This document shows positions 44,869 to 54,495 of a DNA stretch of 64,000 nucleotides, one piece after another (the stretch's first letter is position 1; every line of letters begins with the position of its first letter). The translations under genes were made by a program, and so were the position numbers. The notes below the pieces were generated by a model that had not been told where the DNA came from, did no database searches, and worked only from the letters and a program-made list of their open reading frames with translations. This DNA is from Faecalibacter bovis (GTDB lineage Bacteria; Bacteroidota; Bacteroidia; Flavobacteriales; Weeksellaceae): the NCBI RefSeq assembly GCF_017948305.1, contig NZ_CP072842.1:2672501-2736500 (forward strand), read 5' to 3'.

Positions 44869-45840
44869 TTATTTATTCTTTAAAATTTCGTGGAAAACGG
44901 TTTGAGCAGAATAGATACGATTTGTAGCTTCATCGATTACAATTGAAACATCAGAATCTAAAACTTCGTCAGAAACAACAACATTACGACGAACTGGTAA
45001 ACAATGCATGAATTTTCCGTTGTTCGTTAAATTCATTTTTTCCATTGTCACTTGCCAATCTTTATCCCCTTCATTTGCTTGACCGTAGTTTTCGTAAGAA
45101 GACCAGTTTTTCGCATAAACAAAATCTGCATCTTTTAATGCTTCATCTTGGTCATACATAATTGTTGCACCTTCTGTAAATTTTGGATCCAATTCTAAAC
45201 CTTTTGGGTGAACAACTGTAAAATCTACCCAATCTACTTTAGAAAACCATTCTGCAAACGAATTTGGAACAGCTTGTGGTAAACGGCGCGGATGTGGAGC
45301 CCAAGTCATAACAACTTTTACTTTTTTCTCTGGTTTTACACCTGGTGTATAGCCTGTTTTTTCTGCAATTGTAATTAAATCTGCAAAAGATTGTAAAGGG
45401 TGTAAAGTTGCACTTTCTAATGAAACGACAGGAACTGATGATAATGATTTAACTTTATTAAACATCAATTCTTGGTAATCTTCGTCACGATCAACTAATT
45501 TTGGGAATGTACGAACACCTAAAACATCACAATAAGCACTCATAACTTGAATTGCTTCTGTAATATGCTCTTGAGAATCTCCATCCATCACGGTTCCATC
45601 TCCCATTTCTAATGTCCAAGAATCTGCACCTGCATTTAATACCCAAGCGTTAGCACCTAAGTTATAAGCCGCTTTGATAGAACTTAAACGTGTACGTAAA
45701 CTTGGATTAAAGAAAATTAAACCGACAGTTTTGTTTTTACCTACTTCTTGTTGAGCGAATGGATTAGCTTTAATTTCTAAGGCTGTTTTTAATAATTCGT
45801 CGATGTTTTCTACATCATTAACTGACGTGAATTGTTTCAT
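44869..45840 (-). CDS. N-acetyl- or N-succinyl-ornithine carbamoyltransferase
   Basis: 323 residues. Carbamoyl-phosphate loop FFNPSLRTRLS (ordinary ornithine enzymes have STRTR), then VMTWAPHPRRLPQAVPNSFAEW and FMHCLPVRRN, a set found only in the acyl-ornithine branch. This branch replaces ornithine carbamoyltransferase in arginine synthesis of Bacteroidota and xanthomonads. Position 90 in MDGDSQEH decides the acyl group in known enzymes: Pro in the succinyl-using enzyme, Glu in the acetyl-using one. Here it is Gln, so the choice is open. No other arginine gene is nearby. A -7 element lies 33 nt before the start. Confidence 0.9.
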   Translation of the reverse strand: MKQFTSVNDVENIDELLKTALEIKANPFAQQEVGKNKTVGLIFFNPSLRTRLSSIKAAYNLGANAWVLNAGADSWTLEMGDGTVMDGDSQEHITEAIQVMSAYCDVLGVRTFPKLVDRDEDYQELMFNKVKSLSSVPVVSLESATLHPLQSFADLITIAEKTGYTPGVKPEKKVKVVMTWAPHPRRLPQAVPNSFAEWFSKVDWVDFTVVHPKGLELDPKFTEGATIMYDQDEALKDADFVYAKNWSSYENYGQANEGDKDWQVTMEKMNLTNNGKFMHCLPVRRNVVVSDEVLDSDVSIVIDEATNRIYSAQTVFHEILKNK

Positions 45841-45872
45841 ATCTGAAAATTCTTATGTTTTATTTTGTACGA

Positions 45873-45880
45873 CAAAGTTA
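45873..45880 (-). promoter_or_regulatory. -7 element of the carbamoyltransferase gene
   Basis: TAACTTTG on the minus strand matches TAnnTTTG. No TTG at the usual -33 distance. Confidence 0.4.
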
Positions 45881-45978
45881 CTTTAAACTAATGATGATTA
45901 CTGAATTTTGAATATATATTTTTTATCTTTCCAGCAAATTAATACAAGTCTGAAACACATACGGTTTTTAATTATAAT

Positions 45979-47247
45979 ATGAAAAAAGCTCTACTATTTA
46001 CACTATTAATTATTTTTTCTACAATTTCTTTTGCTCAAAATACCTCAAAAGAAAACAGTCTGAAAGACTTAAAATTAATCCAAAACAAGCACCGAAATTT
46101 TGACAACAAAATTGAACGTGAAATATATGATCGGAATTTTAAATCATTAGAATATAGTATTGAGAAAGGTTTTACGAAAGATCAATTTATTGTAGATAAG
46201 AATTTTACGAATTTCATTCAAAAAATTTTTTCAGAAATTACTCGCGCAAATATTTCTTATCAGCTAAATAATCCTAACTTTTTTATCGTTAAAAATAACA
46301 TTCCAAACGCATCTTCATTTGGTTTTGATTATTATATGCTGTACTACGGATTATTTAATTTGGCAGAAAATGAATATCAAATTGCTGCAGTTTTAGGACA
46401 TGAAATGGCTCATAATTATTTAAATCATTCGATTGAGGAAATTAAACAAGAAGCTTCATTTTTAATTGATTTTAAAAAAGAAATCAAATCGATTAAGAAA
46501 CAAGAATTCATACGTCTAATTAAATCTCAGGATGAGATTATTCAGAAAAAATACGATTTAGCTAATCAATCTCGTATAAAAGAAATTGCTGCAGATAGTT
46601 TGGGTTTTGTGTTTTATAGTAACGCAAATTTTCCAAAATCTGAATATTTGGAAATGTTGAATCGATTAGATCAATACAACACAAAAAATACAATAATTTT
46701 AAAAGATAGTACTTATTATAATCTATTTTCATCTGCAGGAATTTCGATAAACCCAAAATGGCTGAAATTAGAAAAAGAAGAATTGTTTGCTGGTTTAACG
46801 TTTACAGAACACGTAGACCAAGATTCAGTTAAAACTCATCCAAATACAAACGAAAGAAAGCAATGGATTGCCAAAAAATTTAAAGTTGAAAATATAAAAA
46901 CTGATGTTGTAAAACCTTCTGTTGAATTTATTCAATTGAAAAATAAAGTAGTTGAAGATTTTTATAATACAATGTTTTTGAATGATAGTTTCGGCGATGC
47001 ACTTTATCTATTATTCAATGAAAAGCAAAATAAATCAGAACGAAATGATTTGGATAAAAATATAGGAATTGCATTTACAAAATTACATGAAGCCCGTTTG
47101 AAACATGAGTTTAATAAATATGTAACAATTGCGGATGCCAATGATGAAGATGCAGATTACCACAAATTTTTGAACTTTTTATGGAATTTAAGTACAAATG
47201 ATTTAAAAATAATCGGAGAATATTATACAAAAAAAACAGCTGAATAA
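45979..47247 (+). CDS. M48-family metallopeptidase, exported
   Basis: 422 residues with a signal peptide ending TISFAQ. Zinc motif HEMAH at His141 (VLGHEMAHNYLNHSIEE), and EIAADSLGFVFY near residue 205 gives the Glu ligand. The later EHVDQDSVKTHPNTNERKQWI resembles the SxHPxxxxR segment of M48 peptidases. Relatives degrade damaged periplasmic or membrane proteins. No transmembrane helices after the signal, so it is probably periplasmic or lipid-free outer-surface. Confidence 0.85.
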   Translation: MKKALLFTLLIIFSTISFAQNTSKENSLKDLKLIQNKHRNFDNKIEREIYDRNFKSLEYSIEKGFTKDQFIVDKNFTNFIQKIFSEITRANISYQLNNPNFFIVKNNIPNASSFGFDYYMLYYGLFNLAENEYQIAAVLGHEMAHNYLNHSIEEIKQEASFLIDFKKEIKSIKKQEFIRLIKSQDEIIQKKYDLANQSRIKEIAADSLGFVFYSNANFPKSEYLEMLNRLDQYNTKNTIILKDSTYYNLFSSAGISINPKWLKLEKEELFAGLTFTEHVDQDSVKTHPNTNERKQWIAKKFKVENIKTDVVKPSVEFIQLKNKVVEDFYNTMFLNDSFGDALYLLFNEKQNKSERNDLDKNIGIAFTKLHEARLKHEFNKYVTIADANDEDADYHKFLNFLWNLSTNDLKIIGEYYTKKTAE

Positions 47248-47262
47248 GCTGCTTTTTGTTTT
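47231..47262. terminator. Weak bidirectional terminator
   Basis: CAGCT, GAATA loop, AGCTG with A-run and T-run on the two sides. It overlaps the stop of the M48 gene. Confidence 0.5.
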
Positions 47263-48766
47263 ATATGTTTATTTTTTCTAATCGAATTGATGTTTCCTTA
47301 TCATCTTTATTGTATTCTGTTATTAAAATACTTCCATATTCTGCTTTGGAAAATCTTAAATAGGATGAATCGGTTTTAAAAGGCATTTTAACTTGCGTTA
47401 ATTTTCCGTCTTTTAGTTTATTCACCACTAAATAATAATTCTTTTTTCCAGCTTCCTTTACATTTTCTTGGTAGAAGAATAGAACTTCGTTTTCCTCTTT
47501 ATTTTCTTGTGAAAACAAATAACTGTCGTAATATTCTTTGGATTTTTCTAATAAGATGTGATTTTTATATTTTCCATCTTTATCAAAATTAACGACTATA
47601 AAATCTGTAGTTTTAGTTAGTACGAAACTTCCATCTCCTTTCTCTTTCGCTAATAATATAGAAAATGACAAATCACTGAAGTTAAAAAATTCTGTAATCA
47701 AAAATTTAAAACCTTTATTATCTCTTCCGTTTTTAAATTTAAGATCCGCAAAAACATCTTGATAATATACTTTGTTTTCTAGGATGACTTCTCCCTTTTC
47801 ATTGTAAATATTTCTTTTAATTCCCAATGATGGTTTTGATTGATATTTACCTATATATTGATCTGGAGTTGATTTAATTTCTCCAATAACTAACATTCTA
47901 TCATCTACAAACTCAATATTTGGATCAAAATATTCTTGTGCATTTAAAGATTTAGAATTGTAAAGGATATTATTTAATAATTCGCCTGAATTTATATCAT
48001 ACGTTAGTAAACGATCTATACCAAGTTTGATTCCGTTATTATACGTACTTTTTCGTTGCCAAATAACTGTTTTATCACCGTAAATCGATTTTGTTAAAAA
48101 CGAATAATATTCCTTCCTTTTCTCTCCATCTAAATAATATTCGTATTTCTTATTAAAGTCTTGATCATAAAAAGTTACATAATTTAGCGGCGCAATATTT
48201 TGATCTAATTTGTTTATTTGAGAAGATACAAAATGTATTTTATCCTTAACATTATTTACAAATAGAAAATTTGCAAAACTATATGTTGATGCATAATCAA
48301 GTTTTGAAAGATAATCAAAATCTATTTCATCATTTTGATATATAGATCCGTTAGAATATAATTGATTTTTAAAATTGTTGTTTTTTAAATCAACAGAAGT
48401 AACTAATTGACCTGTCGTAATAGCATATTTATTCTCTCTAAAAGTTGTTGTAATATATAAGTTTTGATTATTAAAAACGATAGAACTTACTTTAGGAATA
48501 AAGATTTTATGATAAGGAACATTGTAATTTCCGTTTGTAATTTTATTTAGATTTTTATCTAAAATCACATATTCAAACTGTTGCTTTTTGTCATCATCAA
48601 CCAAACCTTTATTGTAAATAAAAGCGTAACCAATTACTTTTTGATTATGATCATTTAAAATGGCAGATGTTTCGTGTTGTCCAGTTGAAAGCTGAGACAA
48701 ATCTTGAATTTGTCCATAAACTATCATTGAAAACAATAATAGGAAGGTAAAGAGTATTTTATTCAT
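47261..48766 (-). CDS. Secreted protein of unknown function
   Basis: 501 residues with a signal peptide ending MIVYGQ. The mature part is Lys/Asn/Tyr-rich with regular beta-strands (FEYVILDKNLNKITNGNYN, SSIVFNNQNLYITTTFREN, DRLLTYDINSGELLNN), which suggests a beta-propeller. No sorting domain, lipobox or catalytic motif is apparent. It lies between the M48 peptidase and the DUF72 gene without an operon link visible on the left. Function unknown. Confidence 0.65.
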   Translation of the reverse strand: MNKILFTFLLLFSMIVYGQIQDLSQLSTGQHETSAILNDHNQKVIGYAFIYNKGLVDDDKKQQFEYVILDKNLNKITNGNYNVPYHKIFIPKVSSIVFNNQNLYITTTFRENKYAITTGQLVTSVDLKNNNFKNQLYSNGSIYQNDEIDFDYLSKLDYASTYSFANFLFVNNVKDKIHFVSSQINKLDQNIAPLNYVTFYDQDFNKKYEYYLDGEKRKEYYSFLTKSIYGDKTVIWQRKSTYNNGIKLGIDRLLTYDINSGELLNNILYNSKSLNAQEYFDPNIEFVDDRMLVIGEIKSTPDQYIGKYQSKPSLGIKRNIYNEKGEVILENKVYYQDVFADLKFKNGRDNKGFKFLITEFFNFSDLSFSILLAKEKGDGSFVLTKTTDFIVVNFDKDGKYKNHILLEKSKEYYDSYLFSQENKEENEVLFFYQENVKEAGKKNYYLVVNKLKDGKLTQVKMPFKTDSSYLRFSKAEYGSILITEYNKDDKETSIRLEKINI

Positions 48767-48809
48767 CGAAATTTATAATAATGGTATAAAGATAAATAAG
48801 ATATTTAAA

Positions 48810-49691
48810 TTAAAAATTTTCTCGATAAACTTTAGGAACTCGAATCTCTAAACCTAATTCTTTATTCAGTTGTTCTACAAAATAGGTCGCATACAATTCT
48901 TCTTGCCCTTGTAAACCTTGATGAATAAAAAAATTAACGCTTTGTAATCCGTTTGCTTTTAAATTTTTAATAATCAAAATCCAATCATCCAAACGTTGAT
49001 AATCAAGCTGATGATATGCACTTACAAATCGTACAAATAAATGCGGCGTCGTTAATCGCATATGCAACATATCTCGTCTACCTGGCGTATCTACGATGAT
49101 ATTTGTGATAAAATTTTCTTCTAATAATTGCACATATTGATTAAAAATAGTTTGATTCTGAAACCATTCTTCATTTCTAATCTCTAAAGCTAAAGGATAA
49201 CCTTTCGGAAAATTTTGTATAAATTCTGCCAAACGATCAAAATCTTTCGGCTTGTAATTGTCGTGCATTTGCAAAAAAGCAATTCCCAATTTTTCTTCGA
49301 ATAATGTAATGGAATCTAAAAATGTCCATAATTTTTCTTTTACATTTAACAAGCGGCTGTAATGAGAAATACTTTGTGGTACTTTCGGAAAAAATCTAAA
49401 ATCATCCGGAGTTTTATTTTTCCAAGTTATAACCTGCTCTTTTGTTGGGGAACGATAAAATGTACCATTCATTTCAATTGAGTTAAATTGAGTTGAATAG
49501 TACATTAATTCATCTTTCGTTTTAGGTGGAAAAAAACCTTTTAATTCTTGTTTTGCCCATCGAGCGCCACCAACGTAAACTTCAAAATCATCATCTAATG
49601 GAAAACGTTTTAAAACTTCAAACGTATCTGGATGGATCGGTGGTAATGTAAAATCTACTTTTGAAACATCTTCTACTTTTCCGAACTTCAT
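48810..49691 (-). CDS. DUF72 (YecE-like) protein
   Basis: 293 residues. The DUF72 TIM-barrel hallmarks are present: YVGGARWAKQELKGFFPP at the start, YYSTQFNSIEMNGTFYRSPT, FRFFPKVPQSISH, LALEIRNEEWF and LFVRFVSAYH. Function is unproven. The barrel resembles xylose-isomerase-like enzymes. 43 nt downstream begins the secreted 501-residue protein in the same direction, so they may be co-transcribed. Confidence 0.88.
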   Translation of the reverse strand: MKFGKVEDVSKVDFTLPPIHPDTFEVLKRFPLDDDFEVYVGGARWAKQELKGFFPPKTKDELMYYSTQFNSIEMNGTFYRSPTKEQVITWKNKTPDDFRFFPKVPQSISHYSRLLNVKEKLWTFLDSITLFEEKLGIAFLQMHDNYKPKDFDRLAEFIQNFPKGYPLALEIRNEEWFQNQTIFNQYVQLLEENFITNIIVDTPGRRDMLHMRLTTPHLFVRFVSAYHQLDYQRLDDWILIIKNLKANGLQSVNFFIHQGLQGQEELYATYFVEQLNKELGLEIRVPKVYRENF

Positions 49692-49738
49692 ACTGATTAA
49701 ATTTGGTTAAAGTTACGGAACTTTAAATTCAACAGAAA

Positions 49739-50719
49739 TTATAACGTAATATCCTTTCCGTTATAAATTCTAGTATCAGGTAACTTCTTTTTTAGATTTC
49801 TTAATTCTTCTTCTGAAATTGGTGTATCTACAATGTCAAGCATTTTAAGATTCTTTAAATTACCTAAACTTTCCGGAAGCGATTTCAATTTTGTACGATT
49901 TAGATTTAGAATATTCAGATTTGTTAAATCTCCAATCGTATTTGGTAGTGATTCGATTGGATTATCATTTAAAACTAAATTTTTCAGATTCTTTAGATTT
50001 CCTATTTCTTTAGGAATTTCTTTAATTTCATTATCAAAAAGCATTAAATACACTAAGTTCTCTAACTTCCCAATCTCTTTTGGTAAATTTTCAAACCCAT
50101 TTTCGTATTAATATAATTTGTTCAATTTTGTAAGATTACCAATTTCTTTTGGTAAATGTTTAATTCCAACCAAATTATAACTTTTATTTGCTATATGTTT
50201 CCCACCTTTATTATTGGTGATTTCTAACGATTCTAAGTTGGTTAATTTTCCTATTTCAACTGGTAAAGTTGTAATTGGCAATAGGGATAAATTTAACTTT
50301 TTTAGCGAAGTAAGATTTCCAATTGCAGAAGGAATTTTCTCGGTTTGATTCATATTATATTCAAAAGATTCTAATCCATCAATCTTAAAAAGATCTTCTG
50401 GTAAATCTTTCACCTGAGTGCCTGAAATATAAAATTTTTTAAGATTTTTTAATGTATTTATCTTGGCAGGTATAGAAGTTAAATCCGGTGAATTTGTTAC
50501 AATTAAAACTCTAATATTCTCGTTATGTTTACTAATTAAATCAAATGGTATTTGATCTATTTTCATTAGATTAACGCCTCAATCTTTAATCATCTCAATT
50601 ACTTCAGCTTCTTTTTTTTGTTTAGGATTTTGATCAGGATCAGCATTCCAACTATCCGTTTGCGCTGTCACGAAATTAGAAAAAGCTAACATTGAAAATA
50701 GTAGCAACGTTTTTTTCAT
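49739..50719 (-). pseudogene. Secreted leucine-rich-repeat protein with two nonsense codons
   Basis: A single reading frame carries a signal peptide (MKKTLLLFSMLAFSNFVTAQ), then a TGA at 50579-50581 (EMIKD, stop, GVNLMKIDQIP), then about nine leucine-rich repeats interrupted by a TAA at 50108-50110 (KLNKLY, stop, YENGFENLP), and ends NGKDITL. The repeats follow LPxxIGNLTxLKxLxL, the bacterial 22-23-residue LRR type. Repaired, it would be about 325 residues. Both lesions are point stops without frameshift, so the gene is likely dead, or a part without signal peptide (start at 50566) may still be made. Confidence 0.8.
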
Positions 50720-50827
50720 TTTTATCATTATTAATGTTAATTTATAAATTGTGTCAATAAAAAACCTCACTGAAAATAAACTCCAGCAAGGTTTAATTTT
50801 AAATATAACTATTTGAATAAAATTATT

Positions 50828-51391
50828 TTAATCGTAAAAATCTTCACGCTTTAATGAAATTTTAGCATTTTTAGAAACTTCAACTTTACAACCTTTTAAG
50901 TTGAAATATTCGGGATTTCTTTGCGCTAAAAATAACATATCAATCTCATCATAATTATTATGATGATAAACTACTTTATGATCGCTAGATCCCATTAATT
51001 CTTTTATTAAACCTTCGTCTAATCGCTTTATTTCCTTTACCTTAATTATTCCGACCAATTTTTCTTGTTCTTTAATATCTTTTTTAAATTGAGGAATTCT
51101 GAACAGAAAATAATAACATAATCCCAAGATAATAAGCGCAGGAATTACAAGAAAATATAAAACATTAAAAGGCCCTAATTCAAAAAATAAAAATTGAGAA
51201 TCAAATGTCATATTTCTCGCTTTTCTTGAAAAGATGCTTAAAATAGAAATTGGAATAAATAGTGGAATACAAAGTACTAGCGCGGCGACTCCTACTAATT
51301 TTAAAAATCTTTGCTCAATTTCTTCTAAACGATCAACCAAAAGAACTAAATCGTATTCTGAAATTTTTTCTATACTTTCCTTGTTATCCAT
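50828..51391 (-). CDS. Membrane protein of unknown function
   Basis: 187 residues. Two hydrophobic segments, LVGVAALVLCIPLFIPISIL (about 32-51) and FNVLYFLVIPALIILGLCYY (about 74-93), flank a short loop. The N-terminus (ISEYDLVLLVDRLEEIEQRFL) is amphipathic, and the C-terminal half is charged and probably cytoplasmic. No family recognised. Same direction as the broken LRR gene, but with about 110 nt between them. Confidence 0.6.
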   Translation of the reverse strand: MDNKESIEKISEYDLVLLVDRLEEIEQRFLKLVGVAALVLCIPLFIPISILSIFSRKARNMTFDSQFLFFELGPFNVLYFLVIPALIILGLCYYFLFRIPQFKKDIKEQEKLVGIIKVKEIKRLDEGLIKELMGSSDHKVVYHHNNYDEIDMLFLAQRNPEYFNLKGCKVEVSKNAKISLKREDFYD

Positions 51392-51622
51392 ACTTATTTA
51401 ATTGAATTTAAAATAAATAAAGTTTTTATAATAACAACATCATAAAAAAGATATATTCATCAATTCATTTTTTTTTTCAATGAGTAAATAAAATAGTCAA
51501 CAATTTAAGCCTTCATTTTTAATATTTGATATGACTATAATTGGACAAAATGTCAGTAAACACTGAATGGTATTGGTTTTGAAAATGATTTTACATCTTA
51601 ATTAATAAAAAAACAAAATATA

Positions 51623-53500
51623 ATGAACAAAGGAAGCATTAATGTATCAGTGGAAAATATTTTTCCATTAATCAAGAAATTCTTATACTCTGATCACGAA
51701 ATCTTTTTACGCGAATTAGTTTCTAATGCAACTGATGCTACGTTAAAATTAAAGCATTTAACAAATATTGGTGAAGCCAAAGTTGAATATGGTGATCCTA
51801 AAATTGAGGTAAAAATCAACAAAGAAAATTCAACTTTACATATTATCGACCAAGGTTTAGGTATGACTGCTGAAGAGGTTGAAAAATACATCAATCAAGT
51901 TGCTTTTTCTGGAGCAGAAGAATTTATTAATCAACACAAAGATGCTGACGGAATCATTGGACATTTCGGGTTAGGTTTCTACTCTGCTTTTATGGTGGCT
52001 GATAAAGTAGAAATTATTACAAAATCTTACAAAGATGAACCAGCAGCTCATTGGACTTGCGATGGTTCGCCAGAATTTACTTTAGATGTAGCAGATAAAA
52101 CCGATCGAGGAACTGAAATTATATTACACATTGCTGAAGATTCTAAAGAATTTTTAGATGAGTGGAAAATCCGTGAACTTTTATCAAAATACAATAAATT
52201 TATGCCTGTTCCGATTAAATTTGGAACGCGTAAAGAAACTTTACCATTACCTGAAGGTGCTGCAGAAGATGCAAAACCAGAAGAAATTGAAGTAGATAAT
52301 ATCATCAATAATCCTACACCAGCTTGGACAAAAACTCCTTCAGATTTAGTTGATGAAGATTATCAAAAATTTTATCGTGAGTTGTATCCAATGCAATTCG
52401 AAGATCCATTATTCCACATCCATTTAAATGTTGATTATCCATTTAATTTAACAGGAATTTTATTCTTCCCGAAATTAGGAAATAACATTAATATCGATAA
52501 AGATAAAATTCAATTATATCAAAACCAAGTATTTGTTACGGACGAAGTTAAAGGGATTGTTCCAGATTTCTTAATGTTATTGCGTGGAGTTATAGATTCT
52601 CCGGATATTCCTTTAAATGTTTCTCGTTCTTATTTACAAGCTGATGGAGCTGTTAAGAAAATTTCAGCACACATCACTAAAAAAGTTGCGGATAAAATGG
52701 GTGCTTTAATTACTCAAAACCGTGAAGAATACGAACAAAAATGGAACGATATTAAAGTCGTAATTGAATATGGAATGGTAACCGAAGATAAATTCTTCGA
52801 AAAATCTGACAAGTTCGCTTTATATCCTACTACAAATAATACTTATTATACTTGGAATGAATTAATCGAAAAGATTAAAGGCAATCAAACAGATAAGAAC
52901 AATAAAACTGTTATTTTATATGCAACAGATAAAGATTCACAAGATCAATATATCCAAATTGCAAACGAAAAAGGATATGAAGTTATTTTCTTAGATTCAC
53001 CTATTGCTGCGCATTTAATTCAGAAATTAGAAGGAACAAAAGAAAATGTTTCATTTGCACGTGTAGATGCGGATCATATCAATAACTTAATTGATAAAGA
53101 CGAAGTTAAAATTTCAAAATTATCTGATGAAGATAAAGAGAAATTAAAAACTCAAATTAATGAAGGGATTAACAACCAATCATATACTGTACAATTAGAA
53201 GATTTATCAGCTACTGACGCACCATTTATTATTACGCAATCAGAATTTATGCGTCGTATGAAAGATATGCAGGCGACTGGTGGAGCTGGAATGTTTGGTA
53301 TGGGTAACTTCCCAGAAATGTACAATGTTGTAGTAAATTCTAATTCAGATTTAGCTACACAAATTTTAGCTAATGAAAATCAAGAAGAAAGAAATGAAAT
53401 TATTTCTCATGCATTAGATTTAGCAAAACTTTCTCAAGGATTGTTAAAAGGTAAAGAATTGACAAATTTTATCAATAAATCTTTTAATAAATTAAAATAA
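51623..53500 (+). CDS. htpG: Chaperone HtpG (Hsp90)
   Basis: 625 residues with the three Hsp90 domains. The ATP-binding GHKL domain (1-about 220) shows FLRELVSNATDATLK, IIDQGLGMTAEEV and IIGHFGLGFYSAFMVA. The middle domain has VFVTDEVKGIVPDFLMLLRG and DSPDIPLNVSRSYLQ. A dimerisation domain follows (about 500-625). Cytosolic ATP-dependent folding helper, usually heat-induced. No sigma-32-like signal was recognised upstream. Terminator at the end, then a 1-kb region without clear genes. Confidence 0.97.
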   Translation: MNKGSINVSVENIFPLIKKFLYSDHEIFLRELVSNATDATLKLKHLTNIGEAKVEYGDPKIEVKINKENSTLHIIDQGLGMTAEEVEKYINQVAFSGAEEFINQHKDADGIIGHFGLGFYSAFMVADKVEIITKSYKDEPAAHWTCDGSPEFTLDVADKTDRGTEIILHIAEDSKEFLDEWKIRELLSKYNKFMPVPIKFGTRKETLPLPEGAAEDAKPEEIEVDNIINNPTPAWTKTPSDLVDEDYQKFYRELYPMQFEDPLFHIHLNVDYPFNLTGILFFPKLGNNINIDKDKIQLYQNQVFVTDEVKGIVPDFLMLLRGVIDSPDIPLNVSRSYLQADGAVKKISAHITKKVADKMGALITQNREEYEQKWNDIKVVIEYGMVTEDKFFEKSDKFALYPTTNNTYYTWNELIEKIKGNQTDKNNKTVILYATDKDSQDQYIQIANEKGYEVIFLDSPIAAHLIQKLEGTKENVSFARVDADHINNLIDKDEVKISKLSDEDKEKLKTQINEGINNQSYTVQLEDLSATDAPFIITQSEFMRRMKDMQATGGAGMFGMGNFPEMYNVVVNSNSDLATQILANENQEERNEIISHALDLAKLSQGLLKGKELTNFINKSFNKLK

Positions 53501-53525
53501 GTTTAGAAACCATTATAATTAAAGG

Positions 53526-53556
53526 ATCTCAGCCAAAATTGGTTGAGATTTTTTTA
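53526..53556 (+). terminator. Terminator after htpG
   Basis: ATCTCAGCCAA pairs with TTGGTTGAGAT (one G-U pair), followed by seven T. Confidence 0.9.
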
Positions 53557-53792
53557 TAACTAAAAACATTTATTGAAGTGTTAAACTTTTAAAATATAGC
53601 TTTTTAAATTTGCTTAACATGATATTTGTCATTAATTTTACTACAAGAAATAAAGTTAATCGTTCTCGATTTTAAAATTATTGAGGTTTTAATAAAGAAC
53701 ATTTCTAGTATTAATTTTATTCTTACAATTCGAGATTTAACTTAATAAGATGATTTCGTTAAATGAAATTATTTTCATTATCAAATTTCGGG

Positions 53793-53821
53793 AAGGATGT
53801 TAAGCAATTGACATCCTTTTT
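53793..53821 (+). terminator. Array hairpin 1
   Basis: AAGGATGTTAA, GCAA tetraloop, TTGACATCCTT (11 bp with one G-U), then T. The compensating change GTT/GAC preserves pairing relative to hairpin 2. Confidence 0.7.
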
Positions 53822-54003
53822 AAACCAGAAGTTCATTTATTGTAGTGTTAATACAATCTTGATTCAAGATCATATTCATTAATTATAATTTTTTATATTA
53901 TATAACTTTATATAATAATTAGATTACAAATTGCTACAATACTTTTAAATATTAGAACTTAACAAATATTAGTGTAGTCATTCATTTATTAACTAATGTT
54001 TGG

Positions 54004-54033
54004 AAAAGGATTTCAAGCAATTGAAATCCTTTT
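54004..54033 (+). terminator. Array hairpin 2
   Basis: AAAAGGATTTCAA, GCAA tetraloop, TTGAAATCCTTTT, 13 perfect pairs. Confidence 0.7.
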
Positions 54034-54211
54034 GAATTGATTCGTTCTTTTTCAAGCGTGATTGATTTAATTAACTTGACATATTACATCTTGATGTATG
54101 TAAATCATTAAAATTTTATTATCAAAAGATTTAATGTTTTTAAATCAATCTATTTTAAAAGAAACCATATTCAAAAGAATAAATCATAATATAATGTTTT
54201 ATTTTTTTGAT

Positions 54212-54244
54212 AAGGATTTCAATTAATAATAATTGAAATCCTTT
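54212..54244 (+). terminator. Array hairpin 3
   Basis: AAGGATTTCAATTA, ATAA loop, TAATTGAAATCCTT, 14 pairs. The T-run after it is weak (TTTATTT). Confidence 0.6.
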
Positions 54245-54452
54245 ATTTAGGTTCAAACTAGAATTGTGAAAAATAATAAAAGCCGCATAAATACAATGTT
54301 ATAAACATTGAAAATTGTGTGAATGTAAAAAGATAATTCATTCAGACGTCTTAATTATTTAGTATTAATATATTATTTTTTATTAAAAGCAATTCGATTA
54401 TATAATTTGAACATCAACAAATAGTACCTTAAAAAAGTACGCTAATTTTGTT

Positions 54453-54488
54453 AAGGATTTCAATCCAATGGATTGAAATCCTTTTTTT
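54453..54488 (+). terminator. Array hairpin 4
   Basis: AAGGATTTCAATCC, AAT loop, GGATTGAAATCCTT, 14 pairs, followed by a strong T-run. Confidence 0.75.
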
Positions 54489-54495
54489 ATGAAAC

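Larger units (their letters stand above)
53557..54488 (+). repeat. Tandem array of four degenerate units, possible small-RNA genes
   Basis: 932 bases with no credible protein gene. Four units of about 210-240 nt each end in a related hairpin built on AAGGATTTCAA/TTGAAATCCTT, preceded by a TTTTGnn- or TTTCGnn-like box and followed by T. Units start near a GTTC motif (53662, 53831, 54044, 54251). Units 2-4 also hold an upstream hairpin (53856-53870, 54085-54098, 54294-54310). The sequences between diverge strongly. Interpretation as tandem non-coding RNAs is inference. A TAAATTTG at 53605-53612 is the only good -7 element found at the left end. Confidence 0.55.

Noticed and set aside
53619-53675. 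18-codon ORF (hydrophobic then basic) as a toxin peptide
   Set aside because: It occurs in one unit of the array only. The other three units have no comparable ORF, so a conserved peptide is not supported.
53700-54490. Hairpins as ends of insertion sequences or integron attC sites
   Set aside because: No transposase, integrase or flanking target duplications, and all four hairpins point the same way with T after the stem.
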